Both the position numbers and the translations under genes were made by a program. Of a DNA stretch of 64,000 bases, positions 54,101 to 61,252 are shown piece by piece. Within the stretch, counting starts at the first letter, position 1, and every line of letters starts with the position of its first letter. The notes under the pieces were generated by a model. The model was not told where the DNA came from and did no database searches. It saw nothing but the letters and a program-made list of their open reading frames with translations. The DNA is from Lutraria lutraria (Eukaryota; Mollusca; Bivalvia; Venerida; Mactridae), in assembly GCA_964023205.1 (NCBI GenBank), contig OZ026850.1:8629770-8693769 (forward strand), given 5' to 3'.

Positions 54101-57100
54101 TCTCTCTATAAACATAACATTACCATCAATATTATGTCTGTACACAACTAGACACATTCAACATACCAGTATTGAACCTAAGTTTAACAAGAAGTGTTAA
54201 TGCACCCAAATAGCCAACTTGAAATGAAGATATTGACCCTTTGACCTATTGAACTTAAAATCAATAGGGGCCATCTACATGTGATGACCAACCTCCCAAC
54301 CAAATCTGAGGAGCTTAGGCCAAATCATTCTCTAGTCATTGCCCAGACAAGGTTTTCATACGGATGAATGCACACACATGCACAGACCGACTGACATGTG
54401 CAAAGCAAATTCCCCCTTCTCTTTGAAAGGAGGTATAATAACATATGAAACAGAAATCAGAATGTAATAATATCAATTAATACATCACTGTATTCAAAAC
54501 AATCATAAGAAAGTGACAACATATATTCTATTACACATACCCATATTTTTTGCTCTGTTAGATTTTGTATCATCCTGTCTGAGAGCATCAGGTTGTATTT
54601 TAGCATATTCTTCCTTAGTAACACTCATATAGAAACAAAAGTCTGTTGGTTTAAGGATGTAGTTTGGTCCAGGGTTTAACTGTAGATGTGGTTCATCAAC
54701 TGTTGTATCTAACACTGCTACCAAGGAGATACCAAATCTGCAGAGAATTCAGTTGTTCATGAATATCAGAAACATAGACAGCCATGATGGACCTATATCG
54801 CTCACCAGAAAAAAAGACCCATGGAGAAGAACAATTTCATTTATTTCCTATATAAGCCTATGCAGGGTGGCCACATAAATCCTGAAGTAAAATTCCCTGA
54901 TCTTTCCCTGAATTTTCCCTGTCCAAAAGTGTTTTTCCCTGATCACTTCTTGAGGCAGTAGCTAACACAATACAGTGTATGCATAAACTCCAACCATCCC
55001 TTACTAGAATACCTTTTTAACTATTGTTATAATATTGTTATAGAATAAGCATTAAAGTTAAACTTTGCTCATCAATTCCACAGGCAATTTGTTCAAAGAT
55101 GTTTTGTGCCAAATACGTGGTTAACCATGATGTCAATCAGTTACAGTTGAATCTCGTTATGTCAAACTCACTTATATCAAAATTTCGGTTATGTCAAACT
55201 GTTTCGTTGGGTCCCGATTTTTTTGCTCTATCTCTATATGAAATTAATCCGCTTACCTCCAATTCACTTATCTCAAAATTTCGTTTATGTCAAACTAAAT
55301 TGTTGTCCCCGTGATTCTAATAAGCATGTAGTTTGAGTTGTTTATCTCAAAGTTGGAGCAGATCAGCGAACAATGGACGGTTTCACACCTATCATGACAT
55401 TTTGCTAATTGAATAATTTAAAGGCTCTGGGAGATTTATAATCGTGTGACAAGCAGAGAGCACACCTGTAGTGTAGCATGGTAATCATACCTGTTATTTG
55501 ACTTAACTAAAATTATTGTAGGTAAGGTAAAAAAAATACGCACCACGTATATATAACTTCGGCTGCGGTGAGTATCCGAAGACTAGGATACTCGTAGGTT
55601 TAACTTGAAAATTGGGTACGATTACTTGCCACCTATGATAGTGTCGGATTCCAATCTTAGTAAAATGATCTTAGCTTGATAAAAATAATTAATTCCGAGA
55701 GCGTGATCGACGTTGCAACGAAGGGATTCATCTTACATTATGTACGGAATGCGTACACATCCGAAAATATGTAAAGCTACACGTACGCTCCGTTGTTTTC
55801 GAATTCTTTCAACAAATTTCTTTAATAAGTATTTTATGTTGGGACAATAAGTGTTGATATTAATTATTATGAATAGATGCATAATTATTTTGTTTCTTCT
55901 CTACGTATGCACATGTTTTATTCGAAACGTAATCATACATGCATTGTTATTTTAGATAAAGGCTACTGTACGTGAGAGTACACAAATTCTTTAAAACATA
56001 TATAATTATACAGTATTTGTTTATCTCAAATTTCGGTTATCTCAAACTAATTTCCACGGTCCCTAGAAATTTGAGATAACGAGATTCAACTGTATATACA
56101 TAATGTAAGATTCAATACAGAGGAAACTTGACAAGTCATAGATGTACTTACTGGTACATTTTTTCAAAATAATATGCTGCATTCTGACATTATTGAATAG
56201 AAGAATATAGTTATTATCAAATTTAAAACACTTTGAAAACTGCCTATTCAAATGGTCATTCACATCAAATATGCATATGGAAAATGTATTGCAATACCCA
56301 TTACATTTTATTCTCATTAAATTTAAACCATTTTTATTGATACCTGTACACCAGGCATCACATGAAAGACATGTACCCCACACAAGTCATGTGAGACACC
56401 AGCTTAAGCCTTTCAATATACGTGCACCTTTATTGAAGTTCAATGACTTAAAACATCATCTGTATTCTATGCTAGTAATTAATTATGGGACCTCCCCAAA
56501 TGTTGTTTTAAATCAATTGATATTATAAATTGAAACTAGAACTGTCACAGAGGTGACTAATACCCTGCCGCCGCATTGACACTAAGAATGTGATAGTACA
56601 CTATACGGCTAAGTTCAAGGGGACATAACTCTGCAATGAGTGGATCACTGGGCATGAAAATTGTGTCTTGCACATCTACATTTTATATTGATAATATATT
56701 TCAAGTTTCAATTCAATCCCTCAAATAATGTGGAAGTAGTTCACTCCACAAACTATGAGTGCCATTCTACACTATATGGCTAAGTTTAAGGGCACATAAC
56801 TCTGGAATGAGTAAATCGCTGAGAATGAAATTTGTGTCTTGCACATGTACGCTTCATGGTGATAATATATAATAATGCATATGGGAAAAAGTAGACCCCA
56901 TCTTTGACCTTTAACATCTAAGTGCGACCTTGGCCTTGGAGCTATAGACCCTTGTCTTATATGTAACACACTGTCCCAAGTTATTTTCAAATATGTCGAT
57001 GCATAAGGGAGATATAGCCCAGACAAGGTCTATGATGCTCATTTTTGACGTTTGACCTCTAAGTGTGACCTTGACCTACAGACCTGGTTATTGGGCACTG

Positions 57101-59698
57101 CACATCGTCTCATGGTGTTTAACAATTATGGCAAGTTATCTTAACAAGAGGGCCATGATGGCCCTATATCGCTCACCAGATAAAAAGACTCTATAAGCCT
57201 ATATGAATCAAGTGACCCAGGTCACCCCTGGGGTGGGGCCAATTTTGACCCTAAGGCGATAATTTGAACAAACTTGGTAGAGGTCCACTAGACAATGCTA
57301 CACACCAAATATCTAAACTCTAGATATTGTAGTTTCTGACAAGAAGATTTTTAAATTTCCCTATATAAGTCTATATAAAATGTAGTGACCCCTGGGGCGG
57401 TGCCAATTTTGACCCTAGGGCAATAATTTGAACAAACTTGGTAGAGTAAGCTCCAGGACCTGTGGTTTTGGACAAGAAGATCTTTCCTATTGGTTGACAT
57501 GGCAACCAGACTTTTTTTATGAAATTTAATTATTTTAACAACTTTGGTGGACCTTCATGCAAGGAACATCCCTGTAAAGTTTCATTGAAATTGGTTAACT
57601 AAATTAAGAAGAAGATGTTGTTTAAAGCAATTGTTGACGGATGCACAGACTCAAATCCCTACATTTGCTACTTTAGGTGGTCTTTCCATTGTTTAGGACC
57701 AAAGAATGACCACTTAAGGAACAAAAGATTTTAGTGGTCACTGACTTCTTTTGTGTTAGGCCAAACCCCCAACCACCAAAGGTACCCTATGTGGGTACAG
57801 ACGGACGACGGACAACAAGAAATCACAATAGCTCACCTTGAGCATTTTGTGCTTTGGTGAGCTAATAATATATAAGAAACGCGGCAATGCCATGAACCAG
57901 GTTTTCCAAGGCTTTAATACCATAGTACTCTAGAATTCTTCACTAAGGTTTCATCAGTGGTTCAGTTTCCAGTGTGACTAATAAATCAACAGTGACCTTT
58001 ACCCTATTGGCATAGAATGCAATCCCAAGCTTGGTTTCTATGTAAGCTACCCCAAATACAATCCCAAGCTAGGTTTTGATTCAAGGATGCTAAATACAAA
58101 GTTCAGTCAACATTGGTCATTCAAAACTAAAGTTATTGACCGGACACTGATTTTCTATTTTTCATAACAGTGACCTTGAACCCACAGACCCCAAATACAA
58201 TCCAAGGCTAGGTTTTCATTCAAAGATCTTACATACCTAGTTTGGTCGAGATTTTTCAATCCAAACTTAAGTTATTGTCCGGATGCCTGTCCGCCTGCCT
58301 GCCATATTCGACATTCTTATAACCAGGTTCCACTTTGTGAAAACCTGGTTAATAATTAATAATAGATTGGTAACAAGAGGGCCAAGATTGTCCTATATTG
58401 CTCACGTGACAATCACTGTTCACTCATGAAAACATTGTTTTGAACTGATGACCTAGTTTTTGACCCCATATGACCCACGTTAGAACTTGTCCTACATATA
58501 AATAAGACAAACATTCTGACAAAATTTGGTGAAGATCCAATTAAAACCATGAAAACTACAGCATAGACAAGGTTTTCCTAAGATTTGACCTTGTGACCTA
58601 GTTTTTGACCCCAGATGACCTCTGTTCGAATTTGTCTTTCATATCATTAAGACAAGCATTCTGACAAGGTTTGGTGAAGATACAATCAAAATTTGACATC
58701 TACAGTGTTAAAAGGGTTTTTCCTATGATTTGACCTTGTGACTTAGTTGTTGACACTAGGTGACCCATATTTAAACTTGTCCTTAATATCATTAAGACGA
58801 ACGATCTGACATGGTTTAGCCAAGATCCAAATAAAACCATGACATTTAGAGCTTTAACAAGATTTTTACCTAAGATTTGTCCTAGTTTGACCCAGTTTTT
58901 TACCCCACCTGACCCATATTCAACCTTGACCCACATAACATTGAGGCAAACATTCTGACAAGGTTTGGTGAAGATCCAATCAAAACTGCGACATCTAGAG
59001 TGTTAACAAAGTTTTCCTAAGATTGAGCTGGTGACCTGGTTATTGACCCCAGATGATCCATATTTGTACTTGACCGTTATATCATTAAAACAAACAATTT
59101 GATAAAGTTTGGTGAAGATCCAATAGTAACTGTGAAATCTACAGTAAGATTGATTTCATAGGATTTGACCTAGCAACCTAGTTTTTGACCAAAGATGACC
59201 TATGTTCAAACTCGTCCAAGATATTATGAAGACAAACATTCTGACAAGGTTTCATGATGATCCAATCAAAACAGTGACTTCTATAGTGTTCACAAGGTTT
59301 TCCAACAATTTGCCCTAGTGACCTAGTTTTGGGCCCCAAATGACCCAATATTGAACTCAATATTGAGCTAAAAATGTGGCCCCTAGTGTGTTCACAAGGT
59401 AAAGTTTGACAACGCACGACAAAGACTGATCAGAAAAGCTCACCCTGTCACTTTGTGACATGTGAGCTAAAAAGCAATGAAGTATTGAACAACATTATAT
59501 AACTAGTATATAGTAACAATCAATGCAGTATTGAACACCAGTATATACCTCTGGTGAGCATCAGCTGAAGCTTCAGTGAACTTCTTCCCCTCATAACCAT
59601 TGAAGAATGCACTACGACCTAACTGTATGTGATATATCTCATTACCAGAATGTCGTCCATATGTCTGCTGCCATAAATCTGTAGCTAATTCACCCTCA
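26894..59698 (-). CDS. SLO2: Slo2/KCNT-type potassium channel, C-terminal 17 exons (5' part outside the window)
   Basis: Family knowledge: Slo2 (KCNT1 Slack, KCNT2 Slick) channels are plasma-membrane K+ channels gated by intracellular Na+ through two cytosolic RCK domains. Exons, in transcript order: 59549-59694, 54541-54737, 54003-54105, 52279-52419, 48179-48379, 47452-47556, 42230-42335, 41256-41428, 39736-39807, 37942-38076, 34670-34781, 33569-33673, 32220-32303, 31374-31529, 30194-30356, 28046-28130 and 26894-27116. They join without a frame break to 768 codons plus TAA. Landmarks: SGNEIYHI and NPGPNYIL (late RCK1), an acidic Ser-rich linker, [24 protein letters not shown] (RCK2), [67 protein letters not shown]. 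It is diverged from vertebrate KCNT in the linker and C-terminus. Transmembrane and pore exons must lie beyond 64000. Family assignment is firm. Confidence 0.92.
27800..28015 (+). mobile_element. tRNA-derived SINE remnant
   Basis: 'cctccatagtcaagtgctta' + agg is A-box-like and resembles the tRNA-derived heads of mollusc SINEs. The expected B-box region ('agagggttgtgtgag') is degenerate. The body ends near 'ggcgtacaacttgatataaa'. Confidence 0.45.
28046..28130 (-). CDS. SLO2: Slo2 exon (RCK2 C-lobe)
   Basis: Acceptor 'catcatcag|gtgaca', donor 'tttagt|gtaagt'. Codes [19 protein letters not shown], matching LSYVLINPPPDTRLEPSDI of KCNT1. Confidence 0.9.
28390..29555 (+). mobile_element. 'gagggcc' family repeat, type A
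   Basis: Starts 'acaagagggccatgatgg', ends with hairpin 'ctcaccatgagcactttg' / 'gctctggtgagtt'. Six or so internal units of about 160 bp with 'ccaattttgaccct' and 'tccactagacaatgc'. A (AC)n patch sits just before the 3' hairpin. In a channel intron, antisense to the gene. Confidence 0.6.
29573..30134 (+). mobile_element. 'gagggcc' family repeat, type B, short copy
   Basis: Starts 'aaaagggccaagatgg', ends with the hairpin 'gctcaccctgagcac...gtgctcatgtgagct'. Body units carry 'gtgacctagtttttgaccc'. It follows the type A copy at 28390-29555 by only about 18 bp. Confidence 0.55.
30194..30356 (-). CDS. SLO2: Slo2 exon (LIKNRM segment)
   Basis: Acceptor 'tattacag|aacaat', donor 'gattact|gtacgt'. 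Basic Asn/Lys-rich linker, then [19 protein letters not shown], matching ERQELSELVKNRMKHLGLP of KCNT1. Confidence 0.9.
30590..31327 (-). repeat. Interspersed repeat in a channel intron
   Basis: Non-coding. The left end 'ttgtcacaggagtgacgaat' resembles the starts near 38203 and 56540, so it belongs to a shared family whose bodies contain 'gaccttgga' motifs and end in GC-poor 'gtggaggtatataat'. Confidence 0.35.
31374..31529 (-). CDS. SLO2: Slo2 exon (RCK2, EIPIALYRT)
   Basis: Acceptor 'tatgacag|atacgt', donor 'cctagt|gtaagt'. Codes [20 protein letters not shown] then ALYRT, matching [20 protein letters not shown] of KCNT1, followed by a Ser/Thr-rich stretch. Confidence 0.92.
32220..32303 (-). 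CDS. SLO2: Slo2 exon (RCK2)
   Basis: Acceptor 'ttttcag|acgtat', donor 'tcaagt|gtatgt'. Codes [17 protein letters not shown], matching FVKDYMITITRLLLGLD of KCNT1, and ends in SGHLSS. Confidence 0.92.
32413..33600 (-). repeat. Minisatellite made of copies of a Slo2 exon end and its 5' splice site
   Basis: On the gene strand the unit is 'atgttagatacattactata' + ccag/ccat + gt, about 26 bp, with longer variants carrying 'cggta' or 'aaatcataat' inserts; 40 or more units. The genuine exon end at 33569 reads atgttagatacactactataccag|gtaaat, so the unit is the exon's last 24 or so bases plus the donor GT. Many units keep 'ccag|gta'; others have drifted to 'ccatgta'. Confidence 0.92.
33569..33673 (-). 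CDS. SLO2: Slo2 exon (FRLPFAAG)
   Basis: Acceptor 'cttgcag|aagttg', donor 'taccag|gtaaat'. Codes [20 protein letters not shown] then YQ, nearly identical to the KCNT1 segment [20 protein letters not shown]. The SMLDTLLYQ end seeds the adjacent array. Confidence 0.95.
33945..34605. mobile_element. Long foldback element with nested short palindromes
   Basis: Left arm about 33990-34170 ('tatgaaatcttcgtat', 'gtgtcttcgcct') pairs with a right arm at about 34340-34490 ('atacgaagatttcata', 'cgtgtcttcgcctgg'). Short palindromes with 'cttcgcc...ggcgaa' recur at 33970, 34135, 34295, 34350 and 34510, often next to 'ataaatgagcaa'. Non-coding; the 109-codon frame inside is a by-product. Located in a channel intron. 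Confidence 0.6.
34670..34781 (-). CDS. SLO2: Slo2 exon ([10 protein letters not shown])
   Basis: Acceptor 'ttttccag|gttatt', donor 'gagaga|gtatgt'. Codes [20 protein letters not shown] then HFRAHDEYS, matching [20 protein letters not shown] of KCNT1. Confidence 0.94.
35283..35625. repeat. GC-rich degenerate tandem repeat
   Basis: A strongly C-biased patch with imperfect units of about 23-30 bp such as 'gggcatttccccgaccccc' and 'gggcaatttttgtcccgac'. Base composition is unlike the surroundings. Both strands stay open for 80-85 codons, a composition artefact. Confidence 0.7.
35641..36350. repeat. Interspersed repeat with about four 157-bp internal units
   Basis: Units carry 'gtgaccttgacctttgagca', 'gacacatcgtctt' and 'ttcaaaatccaatcatgcat'. 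A (CA)n tract at about 36269-36296 follows, then 'catttcatggcgggggcata' at the end. The 65-145 codon frames in it reflect the repeat. Confidence 0.65.
36939..37841. mobile_element. Non-autonomous DNA transposon with terminal inverted repeats
   Basis: The left end 'tacagtacagttcgggtgat' and right end (reverse complement) 'gtacagtacgatttatcacc' are imperfect terminal inverted repeats; GC-rich subterminal parts contain 'atcgcgaatcgccgccg' and 'tatcgccgct'. About 900 bp, no transposase. It ends about 100 bp from the exon at 37942. Confidence 0.55.
37942..38076 (-). CDS. SLO2: Slo2 exon (RCK2, LVVVNKE)
   Basis: Acceptor 'atcttcag|tgttga', donor 'atttaa|gtaaga'. Codes [20 protein letters not shown] then [18 protein letters not shown], matching [20 protein letters not shown] of KCNT1. 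Confidence 0.94.
38195..39590 (-). repeat. Interspersed repeat with about seven internal units of about 165 bp
   Basis: The left end 'actagaactatcactaaagg' is like those at 56530 and 30590. Units carry 'acaaagggctataactcagt', 'gcatgcacaactaggcttac' and 'gtgaagtttcattgag'. A (CCGA)n tract at 39500-39535 and the palindrome 'cccccatatatttcatatctggggg' region close the right end. Units from 38820 on are more alike than the left ones. Confidence 0.7.
39736..39807 (-). CDS. SLO2: Slo2 exon (short, RCK2)
   Basis: Acceptor 'tttgtag|accaga', donor 'cgag|gtgaga'. Codes [20 protein letters not shown], matching [20 protein letters not shown] of KCNT1. Confidence 0.92.
39887..41090 (+). mobile_element. 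Mariner-like element with TIRs, nearly filling a channel intron
   Basis: The ends 'tatgaggggtgataattaat' (39886) and, reverse-complemented from 41090, 'tatgagggatgattgaaaat' are imperfect inverted repeats with TA at the borders, as expected for Tc1/mariner insertion. The element makes up about 1.2 kb of the 1.45-kb intron between the exons at 41256 and 39807, antisense to the channel. Transposase text lies at 40200-40860 and is degraded at its N-terminus. Confidence 0.75.
40200..40840 (+). pseudogene. Mariner transposase pseudogene with an intron-like insertion
   Basis: First part: [20 protein letters not shown] then ANYYSE up to 40372. Second part from 40478: [14 protein letters not shown], then [30 protein letters not shown] and QWYEDMYAQ. 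These are typical mariner DDD transposase segments; the second catalytic Asp (HQDNAPPH) is N here. Between the parts, 40373-40477 (105 bp) starts gtaaaa and ends tttcag; removing it restores YYSEVLRRNL as in other mariners. The N-terminal DNA-binding region is not intact, so the gene is dead. Confidence 0.75.
41256..41428 (-). CDS. SLO2: Slo2 exon (RCK2 start, [10 protein letters not shown])
   Basis: Acceptor 'tgatgtag|gattgt', donor 'gaaca|gtgagt'. Codes [20 protein letters not shown] then [17 protein letters not shown] and [10 protein letters not shown], matching [20 protein letters not shown] and ELNPIVLLLD of KCNT1. In the Na+-site region vertebrate Slack has DKGCKH; here the sequence is GVDCNHC, split by the intron. 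Confidence 0.94.
41437..41742. repeat. Perfect 30-bp minisatellite next to a 3' splice site
   Basis: Ten consecutive units of 'aaacaatagtaagactactg' + tgtaagtatc with no visible mismatch. On the gene strand the array ends about 9 bases from the acceptor of the exon at 41428, so its last unit supplies the pyrimidine-rich tract region. Both strands are open only because the unit is 30 bp. Confidence 0.95.
41757..41950. repeat. 44-bp tandem repeat, four copies
   Basis: Units 'caactctagtcaatcaataa' + ataatacatttacataacattatc at 41761, 41805, 41849 and 41893, with a fifth partial unit at 41937. No visible mismatch between the full units. Confidence 0.95.
42230..42335 (-). CDS. SLO2: Slo2 exon ([14 protein letters not shown])
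   Basis: Acceptor 'tacacag|atttgt', donor 'ggtgtg|gtaagt'. Codes [20 protein letters not shown] then [11 protein letters not shown], matching [20 protein letters not shown] and PFCCLRLDKG of KCNT1. Start of the RCK2 module. Confidence 0.93.
43360..45472. repeat. 25/26-bp satellite in a channel intron
   Basis: About 80 units of 'agattcatagagatataaag' + taaata (26 bp) or taata (25 bp), differing mainly by one A. A minor variant 'gagatatatagtaat' recurs at 44240, 44290, 44365, 44700, 44905 and 45363, so blocks have been duplicated together. Decays at its right edge. Centre of the intron, not near a splice site. Confidence 0.95.
45717..46545 (+). mobile_element. 'gagggcc' family repeat, type C body
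   Basis: Starts 'acaagagggccaagatgg' and ends 'acctgatgaatcaggtgagct', i.e. the family ends, but the body has four units of about 150 bp with 'agcaaattttctaagtgaag', 'ggcccataact' and 'gaataaatgaaggtgctaga'. Shares ends, not body, with types A and B. Confidence 0.6.
46555..46842 (-). repeat. Interspersed repeat fragment with G-run
   Basis: Read on the minus strand it starts at a C-run and the small palindrome 'cgccaaaaggcgggat', then runs to 'gtggcgggggatac'. Non-coding. Confidence 0.35.
47452..47556 (-). CDS. SLO2: Slo2 exon (linker)
   Basis: Acceptor 'tttaaag|ggagag', donor 'tatga|gtgagt'. Codes [20 protein letters not shown] then NDCSPY, an acidic Ser-rich linker between RCK1 and RCK2. 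Support is from phase and splice sites rather than motif. Confidence 0.75.
48179..48379 (-). CDS. SLO2: Slo2 exon (linker)
   Basis: Acceptor 'attttcag|ttctaa', donor 'gatga|gtatgt'. Codes Ser/Asp-rich residues, then [20 protein letters not shown] and an acidic His-rich stretch. Fits in phase with both neighbours; no homology recognised. Confidence 0.72.
49072..49876 (+). mobile_element. 'gagggcc' family repeat, type B
   Basis: Starts 'acaagagggccaagatgg', ends 'tgctcatgtgagctaaaa' after the hairpin. Body units with 'ttgacctagtgacctagtt' and 'gacaaggtttggtgaagat' recur about every 100-180 bp. Confidence 0.6.
50341..50950 (+). mobile_element. 'gagggcc' family repeat, type B, truncated
   Basis: Starts 'acaagagggtcctatatcgc'. 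The usual 3' hairpin is incomplete ('aacgctccccttgagtttg') and the copy stops at the left end of the TIR element beginning at 50951. Confidence 0.5.
50951..52200. mobile_element. Non-autonomous DNA transposon with TIRs (pogo-like)
   Basis: The left end 'acagtcaatcttgtattaag' + cgacc and the right end (reverse complement) 'acagtaaatcttgctcatgc' + gacc are imperfect inverted repeats. 'ggtcgcttaata/ggtctcttaata' repeats are clustered just inside both ends. About 1.25 kb, no transposase. Its right end is 79 bp from the exon at 52279. Confidence 0.6.
52279..52419 (-). CDS. SLO2: Slo2 exon (linker)
   Basis: Acceptor 'attgtag|gtatga', donor 'aacaa|gtaggt'. Codes [20 protein letters not shown] then a polar His/Asn-rich stretch. 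Phase agrees on both sides (G|GG in, AA|T out). No motif recognised. Confidence 0.75.
53335..54032 (-). repeat. Minisatellite made of copies of a Slo2 exon end and its 5' splice site
   Basis: About 20 units of 35 bp. On the gene strand the unit is 'gtatttaatacaatcaccat' + acaacaggg|gtatgt. The exon at 54003-54105 ends with exactly this text, so each unit repeats about 29 exon bases plus a strong GTATGT donor. Small variants (atgaccat, acaccagg) accumulate away from the exon. Confidence 0.93.
54003..54105 (-). CDS. SLO2: Slo2 exon (acidic linker), 3' end inside a minisatellite
   Basis: Acceptor 'tttatag|agagaa'. Codes [20 protein letters not shown] then [13 protein letters not shown]; the donor 'cagg|gtatgt' matches the next exon in phase. 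The last nine residues (VFNTITIQQ) are coded by the first unit of the 35-bp array. Confidence 0.78.
54170..54445. repeat. Interspersed repeat fragment in a channel intron
   Basis: Non-coding, with 'caatcatgacc'-like low-complexity text, 'cattgcccagacaaggtttt' and a 3' end 'tttgaaaggaggtataataa'. Resembles other bivalve-type interspersed repeats in the window but is not closely matched. Confidence 0.25.
54541..54737 (-). CDS. SLO2: Slo2 exon (late RCK1, NPGPNYIL)
   Basis: Acceptor 'ctctgcag|atttgg', donor 'atatgg|gtatgt'. Codes [20 protein letters not shown] then [11 protein letters not shown], matching [20 protein letters not shown] and ITKEENSAF of KCNT1. Confidence 0.94.
54774..54880 (+). 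mobile_element. 'gagggcc' family repeat, type A fragment
   Basis: 'agacagccatgatggaccta' + tatcgctcaccag is a decayed family start; only about 100 bp of type A body remain ('ttcctatataagcctatg'). Confidence 0.4.
55142..56094. mobile_element. Non-autonomous DNA transposon with TIRs (pogo/Tigger-like)
   Basis: Left 'tacagttgaatctcgttatg' and right (reverse complement) 'tacagttgaatctcgttatc' are near-identical over 19 bases with TA at the ends. The 'cagttgaatctcgttat' start resembles pogo/Tigger termini. Subterminal 'ttatctcaaaatttcggt' repeats occur in both orientations. About 950 bp, no transposase frame. Confidence 0.75.
56525..57140. repeat. Interspersed repeat, same family as at 38195
   Basis: Left end 'actagaactgtcacagaggt' + gactaataccc; body with 'gacataactctgcaatgagt', two units of about 180 bp and 'taagtgtgaccttgacctac'. 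Cut off by the type A element at 57144. Confidence 0.5.
57144..57864 (+). mobile_element. 'gagggcc' family repeat, type A
   Basis: Starts 'acaagagggccatgatgg', ends with hairpin 'tagctcaccttgagcatttt' / 'gctttggtgagct'. Two internal units survive; an insertion at about 57650-57790 is unrelated to other type A copies. Confidence 0.6.
57868..58352. repeat. Interspersed repeat with palindromic ends
   Basis: 'atgaaccaggttttccaagg' at the left and 'aaccaggttccactttgtga' + aaacctggttaa at the right; internal repeats 'tacaatcccaagctaggttt'. Non-coding. Confidence 0.4.
58373..59470 (+). mobile_element. 'gagggcc' family repeat, type B
   Basis: Starts 'acaagagggccaagattgtc', ends 'ctcaccctgtcactttgtga' + catgtgagct. 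Body of about seven units with 'gtgacctagtttttgaccc' and 'gacaaggtttggtgaagat'. Ends only about 79 bp before the exon at 59549. Confidence 0.6.
59549..59694 (-). CDS. SLO2: Slo2 exon (RCK1, SGNEIYHI); upstream-most secure exon
   Basis: Codes [20 protein letters not shown] then [11 protein letters not shown], matching [20 protein letters not shown] and FFREYEGKSFT of KCNT1. Donor 'ccagag|gtatat'. Two acceptors are possible: 'tttcag|tgag' (59698) or four bases further on, 'tgag|ggtgaa' (59694); the second is needed to join in phase with the candidate exon at 61778. Confidence 0.93.
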
Positions 59699-60059
59699 CT
59701 GAAATTATACATTATTCAACTAGAATATGACAACATATTCAATAAACAGGTGAGTGATTAATATTATTTTCAACAGAAAGGATATCAGCATATTATAATA
59801 AGATTGATCGTAAAATTGTATGGAAGACAAAAAGATATGCACTGTAGAGTGGGATGAGAACACCATTCATAGCGTGTGGATATCTCCACTGAACTTAAAC
59901 TGATATTATCAAACTATATGTACTAGATAATAACCTACCTACATATAAGATATCCTAAGCAGCAATAAGTAATATAAAATATCAACATATTAGTGATAGA
60001 AGTTGTTAAATATAGATGGTACTTTCACATATAAATGAATCAAGACATTTCAATAAAAT

Positions 60060-61252
60060 AGTCAAAAGGTAACTCATTAAATGACATTAGAACATACTAT
60101 ATATAGTGTTACCATGTGTTAACATTAGAACATACTATATATAGTGATACCATGTGTTAACATTAGAACATACTATATATAGTGTTACCATGTGTTAACA
60201 TTAGAACATACTATATACAGTGTTACCATGTGTTAACATTAGAACATACTGTATATAGTGTTACCATGTGTTAACATTAGAACATACTGTATATAGTGTT
60301 GCTATGTGTTAACATTAGAACATACTGTATATAGTGTTACCATGTGTTAACATTAGAACATACTGTATATAGTGTTACCATGTGTTAACATTAGAACATA
60401 CAGTACATAGTGTCACCATGTTAACATTAGAACATACTGTATATAGTGTCACCATGTGTTAACATTAGAACATACAGTACATAGTGTCACCATGATAACA
60501 TTAGAACATACTGTATATAGTGTCACCATGTTAACATTAGAACAAACTGTATATAGTGTCACCATGTTAACATTAGAACATACTGTATATAGTGTTGATA
60601 TGTGTTAACATTAGAACATACTGTATATAGTGTCACCATGTGTTAACATTAGAACATACTATATATAGTGTTACCATGTGTTAACATTAGAACATACTAT
60701 ATACAGTGTTACCATGTGTTAACATTAGAACATACTGTATATAGTGTTACCATGTGTTAACATTAGAACATACTGTATATAGTGTTGCTATGTGTTAACA
60801 TTAGAACATACTGTATATAGTGTCACCATGTGTTAACATTAGAACATACAGTACATAGTGTCACCATGTTAACATTAGAACATACTGTATATAGTGTTAC
60901 CATGTGTTAACATTAGAACATACAGTACATAGTGTCATCATGTTAACATTAGAACATACTGTATATAGTGTCACCATGTTAACATTAGAACATACTATAT
61001 ATAGTGTTACCATGTGTTAACATTAGAACATACAGTACATAGTGTCACCATGTTAACATTAGAACAAACTGTATATAGTGTCACCATGTTTACATTAGAA
61101 CATACAGTACATAGTGTCACCATGTTAACATTAGAACATACTATATGATAGTGTCACCATGTGTTAACATTAGAACATACTATATATAGTGTTACCATAT
61201 GTTAACATTAGAACATACAGTACATAGTGTCACCATGTTAACATTAGAACAA
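60060..61252. repeat. 36/38-bp satellite in a channel intron
   Basis: About 31 units of 'gttaacattagaacatacta' + tatatagtgttaccatgt. A 36-bp form lacks one 'gt' (accatgttaac). Variants 'cagtacatagtgtcacc' and 'ctgtatatagtgttgc' recur in the same order in two places, implying block duplication. Confidence 0.93.

Noticed and set aside
26894..59698. Slo1 (BK) as the identity of the minus-strand gene.
   Set aside because: No calcium-bowl Asp string; the [22 protein letters not shown] and LIKNRM segments are Slo2/KCNT-like.
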